A stretch of DNA of 64,000 nucleotides from Chloroflexota bacterium (GCA_016183425.1 JACPEP010000008.1:85048-149047); one strand, 5' to 3'. Counted from the first letter of the stretch, positions 26,519 through 35,819 are shown. Numbers and translations: made by a program. Notes: generated by a model not told the origin, from the sequence alone.

Positions 26519-27577
26519 GTGGCAGAGAATATACAAGCTCGTTTAAAGGCGACTATACCTGGCTATCAACCGGGTATGCCCGCCCATCGCATGGACGAAG
26601 TGACCTTCATGGACGAGTTGGAGCTGATGTGGGGACGGAAGTGGGGAGCCCAATCGGACATGGGCGAATTGAAGCTGGCCATCGTCCATGGGCCGGGACC
26701 CGAGTCCGTGGACGACGAAGTCCTCGCTGACCCGGTTCCCTTTTTCGCCTTCGGTGAAGTGGGAGAGTCTTACGACCTGGAAAGGCATCAACAGCAGCAT
26801 GATGAACTGGTAGCCGCCCTGCGAAGCGAGGGGGTGGAAGTCATCTACGCTAACTTCCCTTCGGACATCCACGGTGTATACACCAAGTCCTTAAGGGGAA
26901 TAATGGCCCTGGAGGCCTCGGTCATCAACGGGGGTGCGGTCATCCCCCGCTGCGGTGTCCCGTGGAAGAAGGGCTGCGAGAAGGCGTGGACACAGAAGCT
27001 GGCAGAGTTGGGCTGCCCTATCCTGTTCACCGTCCATGGCCGAGGCATCCATGATGTGCGGGCCAACACGGTATGGTTGGACCCAGAGCACTGCGTCGTG
27101 GGATGCTCCCTCCGCACCAATCTGGAAGGAATCCGCCAGGTGGAGCCGATTTTCCGGTACGCCGGAGTTAAGGATTTGCATATTGCCTACCTCCCGGGCC
27201 CCCTTTACACCCGCAAGCGAGCCGGCTTCTGCGCCGCCTACCATCTGGATATGGTTTTCGGCATGGTGGCGGAAAGGTTGGCCATTATCTATCCCGGTGG
27301 CATCGACTACGACACCATCGCCTATCTGCGCCACAAGGGGATAAAGTTAATTGAGGTGCCCGAGGAAGAGGCAGTAAACGCGGCGGCCAACGCCTTAGCG
27401 GTGCGGCCGGGAGTGGTCATTATACCGGCGGGGAACCCGGTCACGATCGCCGCTCTACGTCGAGAAGGGTGTCGCGTTGTTGAGGTTGACCTCAGCGAGT
27501 TCTCAACACGAGGCATCGGGCCGGTGTGCTTAACTGGCCCCCTCATTCGGAAGCCGGGCCCCTACCTGGGTGCCTGA
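26519..27577 (+). CDS. Guanidino-modifying-fold enzyme, paralogue 2 (subtype B)
   Basis: A 352-residue paralogue with the same N-terminal extension and the fold landmarks GIHDVRANTVW, RTNLEGIRQVEP, catalytic His in AYHLDMVFGMV and Cys in GIGPVCLTGPLIR. Subtype B features are SVINGGAVIPR and an inserted LYTRKRAGF before the His motif. The GTG at 26519, with GGGGGAGG about 4 bases upstream, is chosen over an earlier in-frame start lacking a site. It lies between paralogues 1 and 3, after a strong hairpin. Confidence 0.85.
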   Translation: MAENIQARLKATIPGYQPGMPAHRMDEVTFMDELELMWGRKWGAQSDMGELKLAIVHGPGPESVDDEVLADPVPFFAFGEVGESYDLERHQQQHDELVAALRSEGVEVIYANFPSDIHGVYTKSLRGIMALEASVINGGAVIPRCGVPWKKGCEKAWTQKLAELGCPILFTVHGRGIHDVRANTVWLDPEHCVVGCSLRTNLEGIRQVEPIFRYAGVKDLHIAYLPGPLYTRKRAGFCAAYHLDMVFGMVAERLAIIYPGGIDYDTIAYLRHKGIKLIEVPEEEAVNAAANALAVRPGVVIIPAGNPVTIAALRREGCRVVEVDLSEFSTRGIGPVCLTGPLIRKPGPYLGA

Positions 27578-27653
27578 AAACAATAGGAAGTCCCAACAAG
27601 GCTTATGATTTTGGAGAGCTCGAACCACAAGCTATTAGAGCGAAGGAGTAAGG

Positions 27654-28703
27654 ATGGCTGATGTAGCGCAAAGATTGAAGCAGATTCCCGGCTACCAACC
27701 GGGTATGCCCGCCCATCGCATGGATGAAGTGACCTTCATGGACGAGCTAGAGCTCATGTGGGGGCGCAAGTGGGGAGCCCAGTCGGATTTGGGGGAGTTG
27801 AAGCTGGCCATTGTCCATCGGCCAGGGGAGGAGGAGTTGGCGGAGGATATCCTGGCGGAGCCCTCCTTGTTCTTCCCCTTTGGAACCGAAGTGGCACCAT
27901 TGGATTTACCCAAAAAGCAGAGACAGCACGACGAGTTTGTGGCCGCCTTGCGCAGCGAAGGGGTGGAGGTCACCTATGCTAACTTTTCCCCCACCTCCCG
28001 GGGCATCTATACTGGCATTCGGGCCCTTTTTGCCCCCGAGCCTCAGGTCATCAACGGAGGTGCCATCATTCCCCGCCACGGTGTAGCGGTAAAGAAGGGT
28101 ATGGAGCGAATATGGACGGAGAAGCTGGTGGAAGTGGGCTGTCCTATCCTTTACACTATCCATGGCAGCGGCATCCACGATGTGCGAGCCAACACTGTTT
28201 GGCTGGATTCCAAGACCTGTGTCGTCGCCTGTAGCCCACGCTCCAACCTGGAAGGGATAAGACAGGTAGAGCCCATCTACCGCAACGCGGGGGTGAAGGA
28301 GATCCACATCGCCTACCTGGTGGGCTACCTCTACACCCGCAAGCGAAGCGGAGCCTACTGCGGCTACCACCTGGATATGTCCTTGAGCATGGTAGCGGAA
28401 AGGCTGGCGGTAGTTTATCCAGGTGTCTTAGACTACGATACCATCGCCTACCTCCGAAGCAAGAAGATAAAGCTCATCGAGGTGCCGGAGGAGGAAGTTC
28501 TCAATGCCGCTGGCAACTGTCTTGCCGTTAGACCAGGCGTAATAGTTATGGCCGCCGGCAATCCCGTGACCACCGCCGCCCTGCGGCGGGAAGGGGTGAG
28601 AGTCATCGAGCTGAACCTGAGCGAGATGGCTCCCAAGGGTGCGGGACCGGTTTGTATCACGGGACCACTGATACGTGATCCCGGGCCCGACCTAGATGAT
28701 TGA
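27654..28703 (+). CDS. Guanidino-modifying-fold enzyme, paralogue 3 (subtype B)
   Basis: 349 residues. It has the shared extension, VHRPGEEELAEDI, GIHDVRANTVWLD, RSNLEGIRQVEPIY, His in GYHLDMSLSMV and Cys in GAGPVCITGPLIR. It is closest to paralogue 5 in the body (KKQRQHD segment, FSPTSRGIYTGIR). An AAGGAG site precedes the ATG. The catalytic set is intact. Together with paralogue 2 it forms the subtype B pair upstream of the second solute-binding protein. Confidence 0.85.
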   Translation: MADVAQRLKQIPGYQPGMPAHRMDEVTFMDELELMWGRKWGAQSDLGELKLAIVHRPGEEELAEDILAEPSLFFPFGTEVAPLDLPKKQRQHDEFVAALRSEGVEVTYANFSPTSRGIYTGIRALFAPEPQVINGGAIIPRHGVAVKKGMERIWTEKLVEVGCPILYTIHGSGIHDVRANTVWLDSKTCVVACSPRSNLEGIRQVEPIYRNAGVKEIHIAYLVGYLYTRKRSGAYCGYHLDMSLSMVAERLAVVYPGVLDYDTIAYLRSKKIKLIEVPEEEVLNAAGNCLAVRPGVIVMAAGNPVTTAALRREGVRVIELNLSEMAPKGAGPVCITGPLIRDPGPDLDD

Positions 28704-28739
28704 GCCTTAATTGGAGGATTGCCTTAGAAAGGAGCGCGA

Positions 28740-30344
28740 ATGAACCGAGAAGTTAGTTACTGGCAAGACATTCTTGGGAAACGGCTGACGAGGCGACGGG
28801 CGCTGGGTACGGCAGCCAGGATGGGAATCGGCCTGGCTGGGGCCTCTTTGCTCGCCTGTGCACCAGCGGCCAAAAAGGTTGAACTGGAGAGCATTACCTA
28901 CGGCTATATCAAGGAAGGGGTCACCCTTGATGGCCACATCGACTTCCAGATTGGCAGTATGTCCATGGGTGAGGCTATTTACGATGGTCTCACCTACCTT
29001 AACACGAAGAAGGAGCTGGAGCCGGCCCTGGCAGAGAGCTGGAAGACCATCGATGACAAGACCTGGGAGTTCAAGCTCCGCAAGGGGGTAAAGTTCCATA
29101 ACGGCGAGCCTTTCAATGCCCAGGCGGTCAAGTGGAATGTGACACGCATCCAAAACCCCAAGCACACCGGCCGGCTGCGAGCGGTGCTGGACACTATTCA
29201 AGGGGTGGAGGCGGTGGACGAGGCTACTGTTCGCATCACCACCAAGCAGCCCGATCCCCTCATTCCGGTGAAGTTCTTCCAGACCAAGATGGTGCCCCCC
29301 AAATACCTCCAGGACAAGGGAGACGAAATCTTAGCCTCTCAGCCCATAGGCACCGGACCCTATAAGTTCGTGGAGTGGCCTAAGGATGTCCATATTCTCA
29401 TGCAGCGGAACGATGAATACTGGGGCCCCAAGCCAGCGGCAAAAAAGATATATCTTAAGGCCATACCCACCCAGTCGGCCCGGGTGGCGGCCCTAAAGAC
29501 AGGTGCCGTCGATATTGCCTATTCCATGACCAAAGAAGACATTGATGAACTGACCAAAGACAAAAACCTGGATCTTTACAAAGCCGGGGCACCCAGCTCC
29601 ACTACCATGCGTATGAGCTTTGGCTCGGCAACGGCCAAGCCCCTCCTGGACAAACGGGTGAGGCAGGCTATTCTTTACGCTGTAGACTGGGATGCCATTG
29701 CCAAAAACATCTACGGTGGCCTGGCGACGCGCACCGCCAGCTTGCCCCCCTTCGGCTACCTTGGCTACGACTCTTCTCTCAAGCCCTACCCCTACGATCC
29801 CAAAAAAGCTAAGGAGTTGCTGGCTGCCGCTGGATTAAGCAACGGATTCGAGGTTGCGGTGGATGACTATCAGCCGGGTACCCTGGCGAGGCAGGGAGAC
29901 ATGGTGCAGGCCATTGTCAACTATCTCTCGGCGGTGGGTATCAAGCCCAAATTCAAAATGTGGGAGTACAGCGCCTGGCGCACCCATCGTTCCAAGGCCT
30001 TGGCGGATAAAACGGGGTTTGAGGGCATATTCTACACCAGTTGGGCCGATGAGACTTTCGACGGCGACGGCTACGTATACAATCTGTACCATACCAAGGG
30101 CACTTTCAACTTTGCCGTTCACTCCAACCCCAAAGTAGACGAGCTTCTGGACAAGGGCCGCACCACCATCAGCCCAGAGGGGCGGAAGAAGGTCTACGCT
30201 GACCTGAGCAAACTCCTTTACGACGAGGCGGTAGAGTTGATGGGCCTCATGGTGGAAGATACATATGCCTACAACAAAACCAAGATTCGGAAGATGGCCG
30301 CCTCCGGCTGGATGACAAAGATTCGAGAGATGGCTTTCGTCTAA
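28740..30344 (+). CDS. ABC-type solute-binding lipoprotein, family 5 (copy 2)
   Basis: 534 residues with Tat-like RLTRRRALGTAARMG and lipobox LLAC near residue 40. The mature part has FKLRKGVKFHNGEPFN, PIGTGPYKFVEW and DKRVRQAILYAVDWD. It shares the layout of copies 1 and 3 in this cluster. The last 41 codons (30222-30344) are repeated almost perfectly at 34580-34702. Gene order places it between paralogues 3 and 4. The ligand is unknown. Confidence 0.88.
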   Translation: MNREVSYWQDILGKRLTRRRALGTAARMGIGLAGASLLACAPAAKKVELESITYGYIKEGVTLDGHIDFQIGSMSMGEAIYDGLTYLNTKKELEPALAESWKTIDDKTWEFKLRKGVKFHNGEPFNAQAVKWNVTRIQNPKHTGRLRAVLDTIQGVEAVDEATVRITTKQPDPLIPVKFFQTKMVPPKYLQDKGDEILASQPIGTGPYKFVEWPKDVHILMQRNDEYWGPKPAAKKIYLKAIPTQSARVAALKTGAVDIAYSMTKEDIDELTKDKNLDLYKAGAPSSTTMRMSFGSATAKPLLDKRVRQAILYAVDWDAIAKNIYGGLATRTASLPPFGYLGYDSSLKPYPYDPKKAKELLAAAGLSNGFEVAVDDYQPGTLARQGDMVQAIVNYLSAVGIKPKFKMWEYSAWRTHRSKALADKTGFEGIFYTSWADETFDGDGYVYNLYHTKGTFNFAVHSNPKVDELLDKGRTTISPEGRKKVYADLSKLLYDEAVELMGLMVEDTYAYNKTKIRKMAASGWMTKIREMAFV

Positions 30345-30389
30345 AGAGCGGTAACTGGCCTTAGGGAGCAAGAGAAGAGAGGAGATAAA

Positions 30390-31457
30390 GTGGCTGGGGT
30401 AATGGATAGATTAAAGAAGATACCTGGTTATCAGCCAGGTATGCCCGCCCACCGCATGGACGACGTGACATTCATGGACGAGTTGGAGCTCATGTGGGGG
30501 CGGCAGTGGGGAGCCCAATCCAGCATTGGGGAGTTGAGGCTGGTATTGCTCCATCGTCCTCAGCCGGGGACCGTCCCCGTGGAGGCCCTGACCGACGCCT
30601 ACTCTTTCGTTAGTTTAGGCGAGCGAGAACTTAACGTCGACTGGGACAAGAGAATGAAGCAGCACGATGATCTGGCGGCCGCTCTGAGGAGTGAGGGGGT
30701 GGAGGCTATCTACACCGACTATCCCCCAGAAAAGAGGAGGGGCATCTATGTCTCAGAGGCAGCAGGGCTGGGCCTGGAACCGATAATTATCAACGGCGGG
30801 GCTATCATCCACCGCGCCGCCATCCCACGTAAGAAAGGGGCGGAGCGGTGGATATCGGAGTTTCTGGCCAAGTTGGGGTGCCCCATCCTCTTCACCGTCC
30901 ATGGGAGCGCCATCCACGAGGTGCGGGGGAATATCGCCTTCTTGGACCCCAAGACCGCCATTCAGGCCACTAGTGTCAGGAGCAACATGGAGGGGGTTCG
31001 TCAGGTGGAGCCTATCTTGAGAATAGCCGGAGTGGAGGAGCAACACGTAGCTCATTCTACTAGTTACCTGTACTCTCCCCGCCGCTGCGGCGCCGCCGCG
31101 GGCTTCCACCTGGTGAACGTCTTGAATATGGTGGCGGAAAGATTGGCTGTGTGCTACCCCGGCGCCATAGACTACGATACCATAGCCTACCTCCGGAGCA
31201 AAAGGATAAAGCTTATCGAGGTTACAGAGGAGGAAGTGATCAAGGCTGCTGGCAACTGCCTAGCTATCCGACCCGGGGTGGTGGTTATGGCCGCGGGCAA
31301 CCCAGAGACCTCTTCTGCCCTACGCCGGGAGGGAGTGCGGATCATTGAGGTGGATCTAAGCGCCCTATCCTCTGGCGGAGGCGTAGGCGGCATGGCGGGG
31401 CCGGTATGCCTCGTCGGGCCATTGATTCGGGATCCGGGGCCCTATCTCACGGACTGA
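30390..31457 (+). CDS. Guanidino-modifying-fold enzyme, paralogue 4 (subtype A)
   Basis: 355 residues, starting at a GTG behind GAGAGGAG. It is closest to paralogue 1: YPPEKRRGIYVSEAAGLGLEP, INGGAIIHRAAI, GAERWISEFLAKLG, AIHEVRGNI, His in GFHLVNVLNMV and Cys in AGPVCLVGPLIR. The N-terminal extension carries MDDVTF rather than MDEVTF, a change shared only with paralogue 5. It is followed after 12 bases by the M20-like gene. Confidence 0.85.
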   Translation: MAGVMDRLKKIPGYQPGMPAHRMDDVTFMDELELMWGRQWGAQSSIGELRLVLLHRPQPGTVPVEALTDAYSFVSLGERELNVDWDKRMKQHDDLAAALRSEGVEAIYTDYPPEKRRGIYVSEAAGLGLEPIIINGGAIIHRAAIPRKKGAERWISEFLAKLGCPILFTVHGSAIHEVRGNIAFLDPKTAIQATSVRSNMEGVRQVEPILRIAGVEEQHVAHSTSYLYSPRRCGAAAGFHLVNVLNMVAERLAVCYPGAIDYDTIAYLRSKRIKLIEVTEEEVIKAAGNCLAIRPGVVVMAAGNPETSSALRREGVRIIEVDLSALSSGGGVGGMAGPVCLVGPLIRDPGPYLTD

Positions 31458-31469
31458 AGGAGGCCAAGA

Positions 31470-32789
31470 ATGTCCAATAAAGAGGATTTAGAAAAGAAAG
31501 TTCTGGACAAGATCGACCAACTAGAGCCAGAGATGGTCAAGGTCGCCTTGGACCTGGCGGATACGGACAGCTTCCAGCCGAACGAAAAAGTAGCCGGTGA
31601 CTACCTTTATGCTTGGTGCCAGGAGAACGGCTTTGGGCCCCAAAAGATAGGGGCTCCCCACCGGTTTAACGTCCTCGCCAAATACAAGGGAACTGGTAAG
31701 GGGCACAGCCTTCTCTTTTGTAGCCATCTCGACGGTCCCGACGGCGGGACGGGGCCCGGGAGAGAGCTAGCCAAATGGAGATATAGATACCCCGATGCAC
31801 CCTTTAGAACCCATGCCTGGAGAGAGGGGGATGCCATCATCGGTGGGTCGATAAACAACTGTAAAGGTCCCATGGCCTGCTGGCTCATCGCCACTAAAGC
31901 CATCAATGACCTAGGGATCAAGTTGCTGGGGGACATCGTCCTTACGGCCGTCGTCGGCGAAACGGGTGGGGCGCCGGTGGATGAGTTCGAAGCCCCAGAA
32001 TGGGACTCCCACGAAGTGGGGGCAAGATATATCGCTTCCCACGGCGGCATCGCCGACTTTGCCCTGGTCGCCGAGTGGACCGACTTCACCCTAGTCCCCA
32101 TGGAGAACGGTTTTGCCTATTTCAAGATCACCACATACGCCGGACCCGCCACCTATACCCCATCCCTCTCCCGCCCCGAGCCGTCCCGGGAAAAGAGTGT
32201 AAACGCCATCGTCCGTATGGCCAAATTCATAGAGAGATTCGAACAGTATGCTGATGAATATACCAAAGAAAATACCTACTCCTTCGACGGCAGCACGGTG
32301 GTTCCCAACGCCAGCATTGGAGCGATAAGGGGCGGGATACCCCCCAATCCCATCCACTCCCCGGAGGTGTGTAGTATTTACTGCGACTTCCGGATCCCAC
32401 CCGGGAAAAATCCCCTGGATATCCAGCGCCACCTTAAGGGGATTCTGGAGGAGATGGAGATGGATAGCCAGGTGGAGATGTATAAGTACCTACCGGGATA
32501 CCAGGCGTGGCACAACAATGGTTTCGATGTCCTCAAAAATGCCGTGGTCGAAGCGCACACCAGGCTTTTCAACAAGCCTCCCCAAGTTGCGTCTCGAACT
32601 TTGGTTAGCATGTGGCGGGACGTTAACGCCTTCAATGAGCTTGGAGTACCGGCCATTTCTTACGGTTTCATAAGAGGGCGTACCCCCGAGGGTGCTGGAT
32701 ACATCAAAATCGCCGATATGATAACGGCGGCTAAGGTTTATGCCTTGACAGCTCTGGACATTTGCAATCGGCCATACAATGGTAGCTGA
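31470..32789 (+). CDS. M20-family peptidase/deacylase homologue with incomplete metal site
   Basis: M20 enzymes cleave amide bonds with two zinc ions (ArgE, DapE, CPG2 types). This 439-residue protein keeps the first motif (LLFCSHLDG) and the acidic ligand in LVAEWTD. The bridging Asp segment reads INNCKGPMA (Asn), the DEE segment reads VVGETGG with the catalytic Glu position replaced by Gly, and no C-terminal His motif is visible near EGAGYIKIAD. It is operonic with paralogue 4. It may act on acyl or carbamoyl guanidino compounds with one metal, or be non-catalytic. Confidence 0.75.
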   Translation: MSNKEDLEKKVLDKIDQLEPEMVKVALDLADTDSFQPNEKVAGDYLYAWCQENGFGPQKIGAPHRFNVLAKYKGTGKGHSLLFCSHLDGPDGGTGPGRELAKWRYRYPDAPFRTHAWREGDAIIGGSINNCKGPMACWLIATKAINDLGIKLLGDIVLTAVVGETGGAPVDEFEAPEWDSHEVGARYIASHGGIADFALVAEWTDFTLVPMENGFAYFKITTYAGPATYTPSLSRPEPSREKSVNAIVRMAKFIERFEQYADEYTKENTYSFDGSTVVPNASIGAIRGGIPPNPIHSPEVCSIYCDFRIPPGKNPLDIQRHLKGILEEMEMDSQVEMYKYLPGYQAWHNNGFDVLKNAVVEAHTRLFNKPPQVASRTLVSMWRDVNAFNELGVPAISYGFIRGRTPEGAGYIKIADMITAAKVYALTALDICNRPYNGS

Positions 32790-32872
32790 AAATAAGTGGG
32801 AGTGATGCCCAAAGGAAATCCCAGTGTGGTTAAGAGTGGCTTAATGCCACAGACTCAGAAAGGAAGTTTGTC

Positions 32873-34501
32873 ATGAAAGGGGAGAGGAATTACTGGATGG
32901 GGGTTTGGGGACAGCGCCTGTCTCGGCGCCAGGCGCTTCGGTCGGCGGCCCGGGCCAGTATTGGCTTGGCCGGGCTGTCCCTACTCTCCTGCGCCCCTAC
33001 GGCGAGACAGGCGCCGGCGGTGAAGGCGGTGCCGGAGACAGTGGTCTTCGCTTTCCAGGAGAACCCCGCGAGCCTTGATCCCCACCTGGACTTGGGTCGT
33101 GGGGCAGTTGCCCTCCACATCCACATGTATGATGGTCTATACCGCTATGACAATGAGTATAATGTGTGGCCTGGATTGGCTCAGAGCTTCAAGCTCCTCA
33201 ATGACCTGACCTGGGAGTTCAAGCTTCGTGCAGGAATCAAGTTCCACAATGGTGAGGACTTTAACGCCGAAGTGGTCCGTTTCAACGTAGAACGCCACCA
33301 AGATGCTGCCTCCAAATCGCGAATGATCGCCGACTTCAACGACATAACTAAAGTAGAGGTGATAGATCCGTCCACGGTTCGTATTGTCACTAAAGCCCCC
33401 AACCCCATCGTACATCACAAGTTCCTCCAAGGCCTCATTGTCCCCATGCAGTATGTGAAGGAGAAGGGCCAGGGGGCTCTAACCACTCAGCCGGTGGGCA
33501 CCGGTGCCTACAAGTTCATCAGATGGGTCAAGGACGAGATCATCGAGTTGGAAGCCAATGAAAACTACTGGGGGTGGCAAAAAGGAGGCCCTTTCGAGAA
33601 GTCAGGGCATATCAAAAAGCTGGTCTACCGACCCATCCCGGAACAGGGGAGCCGCATCGCCGCTCTGAAGACGGGGGAGATCGACCTTTTTCACAACATC
33701 TCGGCCGATTTCTACAAGGCGGTGCGGGAGAACCCGGATCTGGACATATTGGAGTCCCCGGCGGCCACCCAGCCGATGATTGTCATAAGCCAACTCAAGG
33801 AGGGGCCACTTCGAGACAAGCGGGTGCGCCAGGCCCTGAACTACGCCGTGGATGTAGGTACCATTATCAAGAACATTATGGGGGGCGTCCCCCTTCGCAA
33901 CGCCAGTTTCACCGGCCCGTCTACAAAGCTGAGCTACGACCCTAACCTAAAACCCTACCCATACGACCCCAAGAAGGCCAAGGATCTAATGGCCGCTGCC
34001 GGTTATCCGAACGGCTTCGAGGTGGTCTTCGATAACCCTGAGCTGGGCCATGATAAGCAGAATGAGATCGTGCAGGCGGTGGCTGAGTACCTGGGGCAGG
34101 TCGGGGTCAAAACCCGCATCGTGCCCCATTCTAGGGCCGAGAATTACCGAGCCAAAGCCAAAACGGACGGTAGTGGGCCCGTGGGCATCATGTACGACAC
34201 TAGCTATACGCCCACAGGCGACCCCGACTTCACCCTATGGCAAAAGGTCCACTCCAAAGGGGTCGCCAACTTCGGTTACTATGACAGGGCTGTCGCCGAC
34301 AAGCTCATTGAAGATGCCCGTAGCACCATGGATCCAGAGAAGAGGAAGAAGGCGTATCTGGAGGTGACGCGTCTTTTTTACGATGATCCACCCTGCATCT
34401 TCCTTTGGGAGCCAAAGTACACCTTTGCCTACAACAAGAAGAAGCTGCCCGCCTTGCGCGTCATCCAGTGGATGCCTGCTTTCTATGACTACTCGGTATG
34501 A
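32873..34501 (+). CDS. ABC-type solute-binding lipoprotein, family 5 (copy 3)
   Basis: 542 residues. Tat-like RLSRRQALRSAARAS and lipobox LLSC are followed by FKLRAGIKFHNGEDF, PVGTGAYKFIRW and DKRVRQALNYAVDVG. The 83-base gap upstream holds a small GTGGC/GCCAC hairpin and an AAAGGAAG site. It is another paralogue of copies 1 and 2. No matching permease genes are adjacent. Confidence 0.88.
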   Translation: MKGERNYWMGVWGQRLSRRQALRSAARASIGLAGLSLLSCAPTARQAPAVKAVPETVVFAFQENPASLDPHLDLGRGAVALHIHMYDGLYRYDNEYNVWPGLAQSFKLLNDLTWEFKLRAGIKFHNGEDFNAEVVRFNVERHQDAASKSRMIADFNDITKVEVIDPSTVRIVTKAPNPIVHHKFLQGLIVPMQYVKEKGQGALTTQPVGTGAYKFIRWVKDEIIELEANENYWGWQKGGPFEKSGHIKKLVYRPIPEQGSRIAALKTGEIDLFHNISADFYKAVRENPDLDILESPAATQPMIVISQLKEGPLRDKRVRQALNYAVDVGTIIKNIMGGVPLRNASFTGPSTKLSYDPNLKPYPYDPKKAKDLMAAAGYPNGFEVVFDNPELGHDKQNEIVQAVAEYLGQVGVKTRIVPHSRAENYRAKAKTDGSGPVGIMYDTSYTPTGDPDFTLWQKVHSKGVANFGYYDRAVADKLIEDARSTMDPEKRKKAYLEVTRLFYDDPPCIFLWEPKYTFAYNKKKLPALRVIQWMPAFYDYSV

Positions 34502-34579
34502 GGAAGAAAATTAGGAGGTGGCTATATAGCAGAGATGAGCAAAGGGAATGGTCGACGTCGAGAGTAGGTTTAGCACCAT

Positions 34580-34702
34580 GACGAGGCGGTAGAGTTGATG
34601 GGCCTCATGGTGGAAGATACATATGCCTATAACAAAACCAAGATTCGGAAGATGGCCGCCTCCGGCTGGATGACAAAGATTCGAGAGATGGCTTTCGCGT
34701 AA
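34580..34702 (+). pseudogene. Duplicated 3' end of solute-binding protein copy 2
   Basis: This stretch encodes 40 codons plus stop (DEAVELMGLMVEDTYAYN... to REMAFA) that match the end of the gene at 28740-30344 in 39 of 40 residues. No upstream part of the gene is present. A short reading frame, MVDVESRF, just before it at about 34548 resembles the start of paralogue 1. The segment is a recombination scar left when the paralogue 5 unit was formed. Confidence 0.85.
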
Positions 34703-34748
34703 AAAGTGGTGATTGGTCTTCCAAAGAAGACTAGAAAAGGAGCGCAAA

Positions 34749-35798
34749 ATGGCTGAGGTAACGGATAGATTAAAGAAGATACCTGGTTATCAGCCAGGTA
34801 TGCCGGCCCATCGCATGGACGACGTGACCTTCATGGACGAGCTGGAGCTCATGTGGGGGCGCAAGTGGGGGGCCCAGTCGGAGCTAGGGGAGTTGAAGCT
34901 GGCCATCGTACACCGGCCGGGAGAGGAGGAGTTGGCCGAGGAAGTGGATGCCGCCCCCGCCTTTTTCTGGAACTATGGCAGTGCCATTACTCCCTTCGAT
35001 CTGGAGAAAAAGCAGAGGCAGCACGATCAGTTTGCGGCCGCCCTGCGCAGCGAGGGGGTGGAGCTAATCTATGCCAACTTCCCCCCCACTGTTCGGGGAA
35101 TCTACAGTGGCATTCGAGGATTGGCGGCTCCCGATCCCCAGATAATCAATGGCGGCGCCATAATTCCTCGTTGTGCCATCGCTGGCAAGCGGGGGATGGA
35201 GATTTTATGGACCAAGAAACTGGCCGAGCTAGGCTGCCCTATCCTCCTTACCATCCATGGCAGCGGCATCCACGAGGTGAGGGCAAACACGGTGTGGCTG
35301 GACCCCAAGCATGTGGCAATCGGATGCTCGGTCCGCTCCAACCTGGAGGGCATAAGACAGGTGGAGCCCGTCTACCGCGACGCTGGCGTAGAGGAGATCC
35401 ATATCGCCTACTTGCCTGGTTTTCTCTACACCAAGGGGCGAAAGACTAATGCCGGCGCCTTCCATTTAGATAACGTTCTGGGTATGGTGAATGAGAAGCT
35501 GGCCGTCGTCGTCCCCGCTGGTCTGGACTATGACACCATCGCCTACCTGCGGGAGAAAAAGATTCGCCTCATCGAGGTGCCTGAAGAGGAAGCTGTAAAC
35601 GAGGCCGGCAACTGCCTGGCCATAAGACCAGGAGTCGTGGTCATGGCCGCCGGTAGTCCGGTGACCTGCGCCGCTCTCCGGAAAGAGGGATGTCGCGTCA
35701 TTGAAGTGGATATGAGCGAGATGTCCACCCGGGGCGGCGGGCCAGTTTGTTATACCGGTCCTGCCATCCGTGAGCCCGGCCCTTACTTGGACGACTAA
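34749..35798 (+). CDS. Guanidino-modifying-fold enzyme, paralogue 5 (subtype B, mosaic)
   Basis: 349 residues with AAAAGGAG before the ATG. The first 35 or so residues (DRLKKIPGYQPGMPAHRMDD...) match paralogue 4, while the body (VHRPGEEELAEEVD, KKQRQHDQFAAALR, SGIHEVRANTVW) matches paralogue 3. The catalytic His is in AFHLDNVLGMV and the Cys in GGGPVCYTGPAIR. It appears to be a chimaera created together with the scar at 34580-34702. It is the last gene before a strong terminator. Confidence 0.85.
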   Translation: MAEVTDRLKKIPGYQPGMPAHRMDDVTFMDELELMWGRKWGAQSELGELKLAIVHRPGEEELAEEVDAAPAFFWNYGSAITPFDLEKKQRQHDQFAAALRSEGVELIYANFPPTVRGIYSGIRGLAAPDPQIINGGAIIPRCAIAGKRGMEILWTKKLAELGCPILLTIHGSGIHEVRANTVWLDPKHVAIGCSVRSNLEGIRQVEPVYRDAGVEEIHIAYLPGFLYTKGRKTNAGAFHLDNVLGMVNEKLAVVVPAGLDYDTIAYLREKKIRLIEVPEEEAVNEAGNCLAIRPGVVVMAAGSPVTCAALRKEGCRVIEVDMSEMSTRGGGPVCYTGPAIREPGPYLDD

Positions 35799-35819
35799 GT
35801 AGAGAGTTGGCAGAAAGGT

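Noticed and set aside
34511..34747. Minus-strand open frame opposite the recombination scar
   Set aside because: It is the reverse of the duplicated solute-binding-protein tail; the sense strand gives a 39/40 match to a real protein end.
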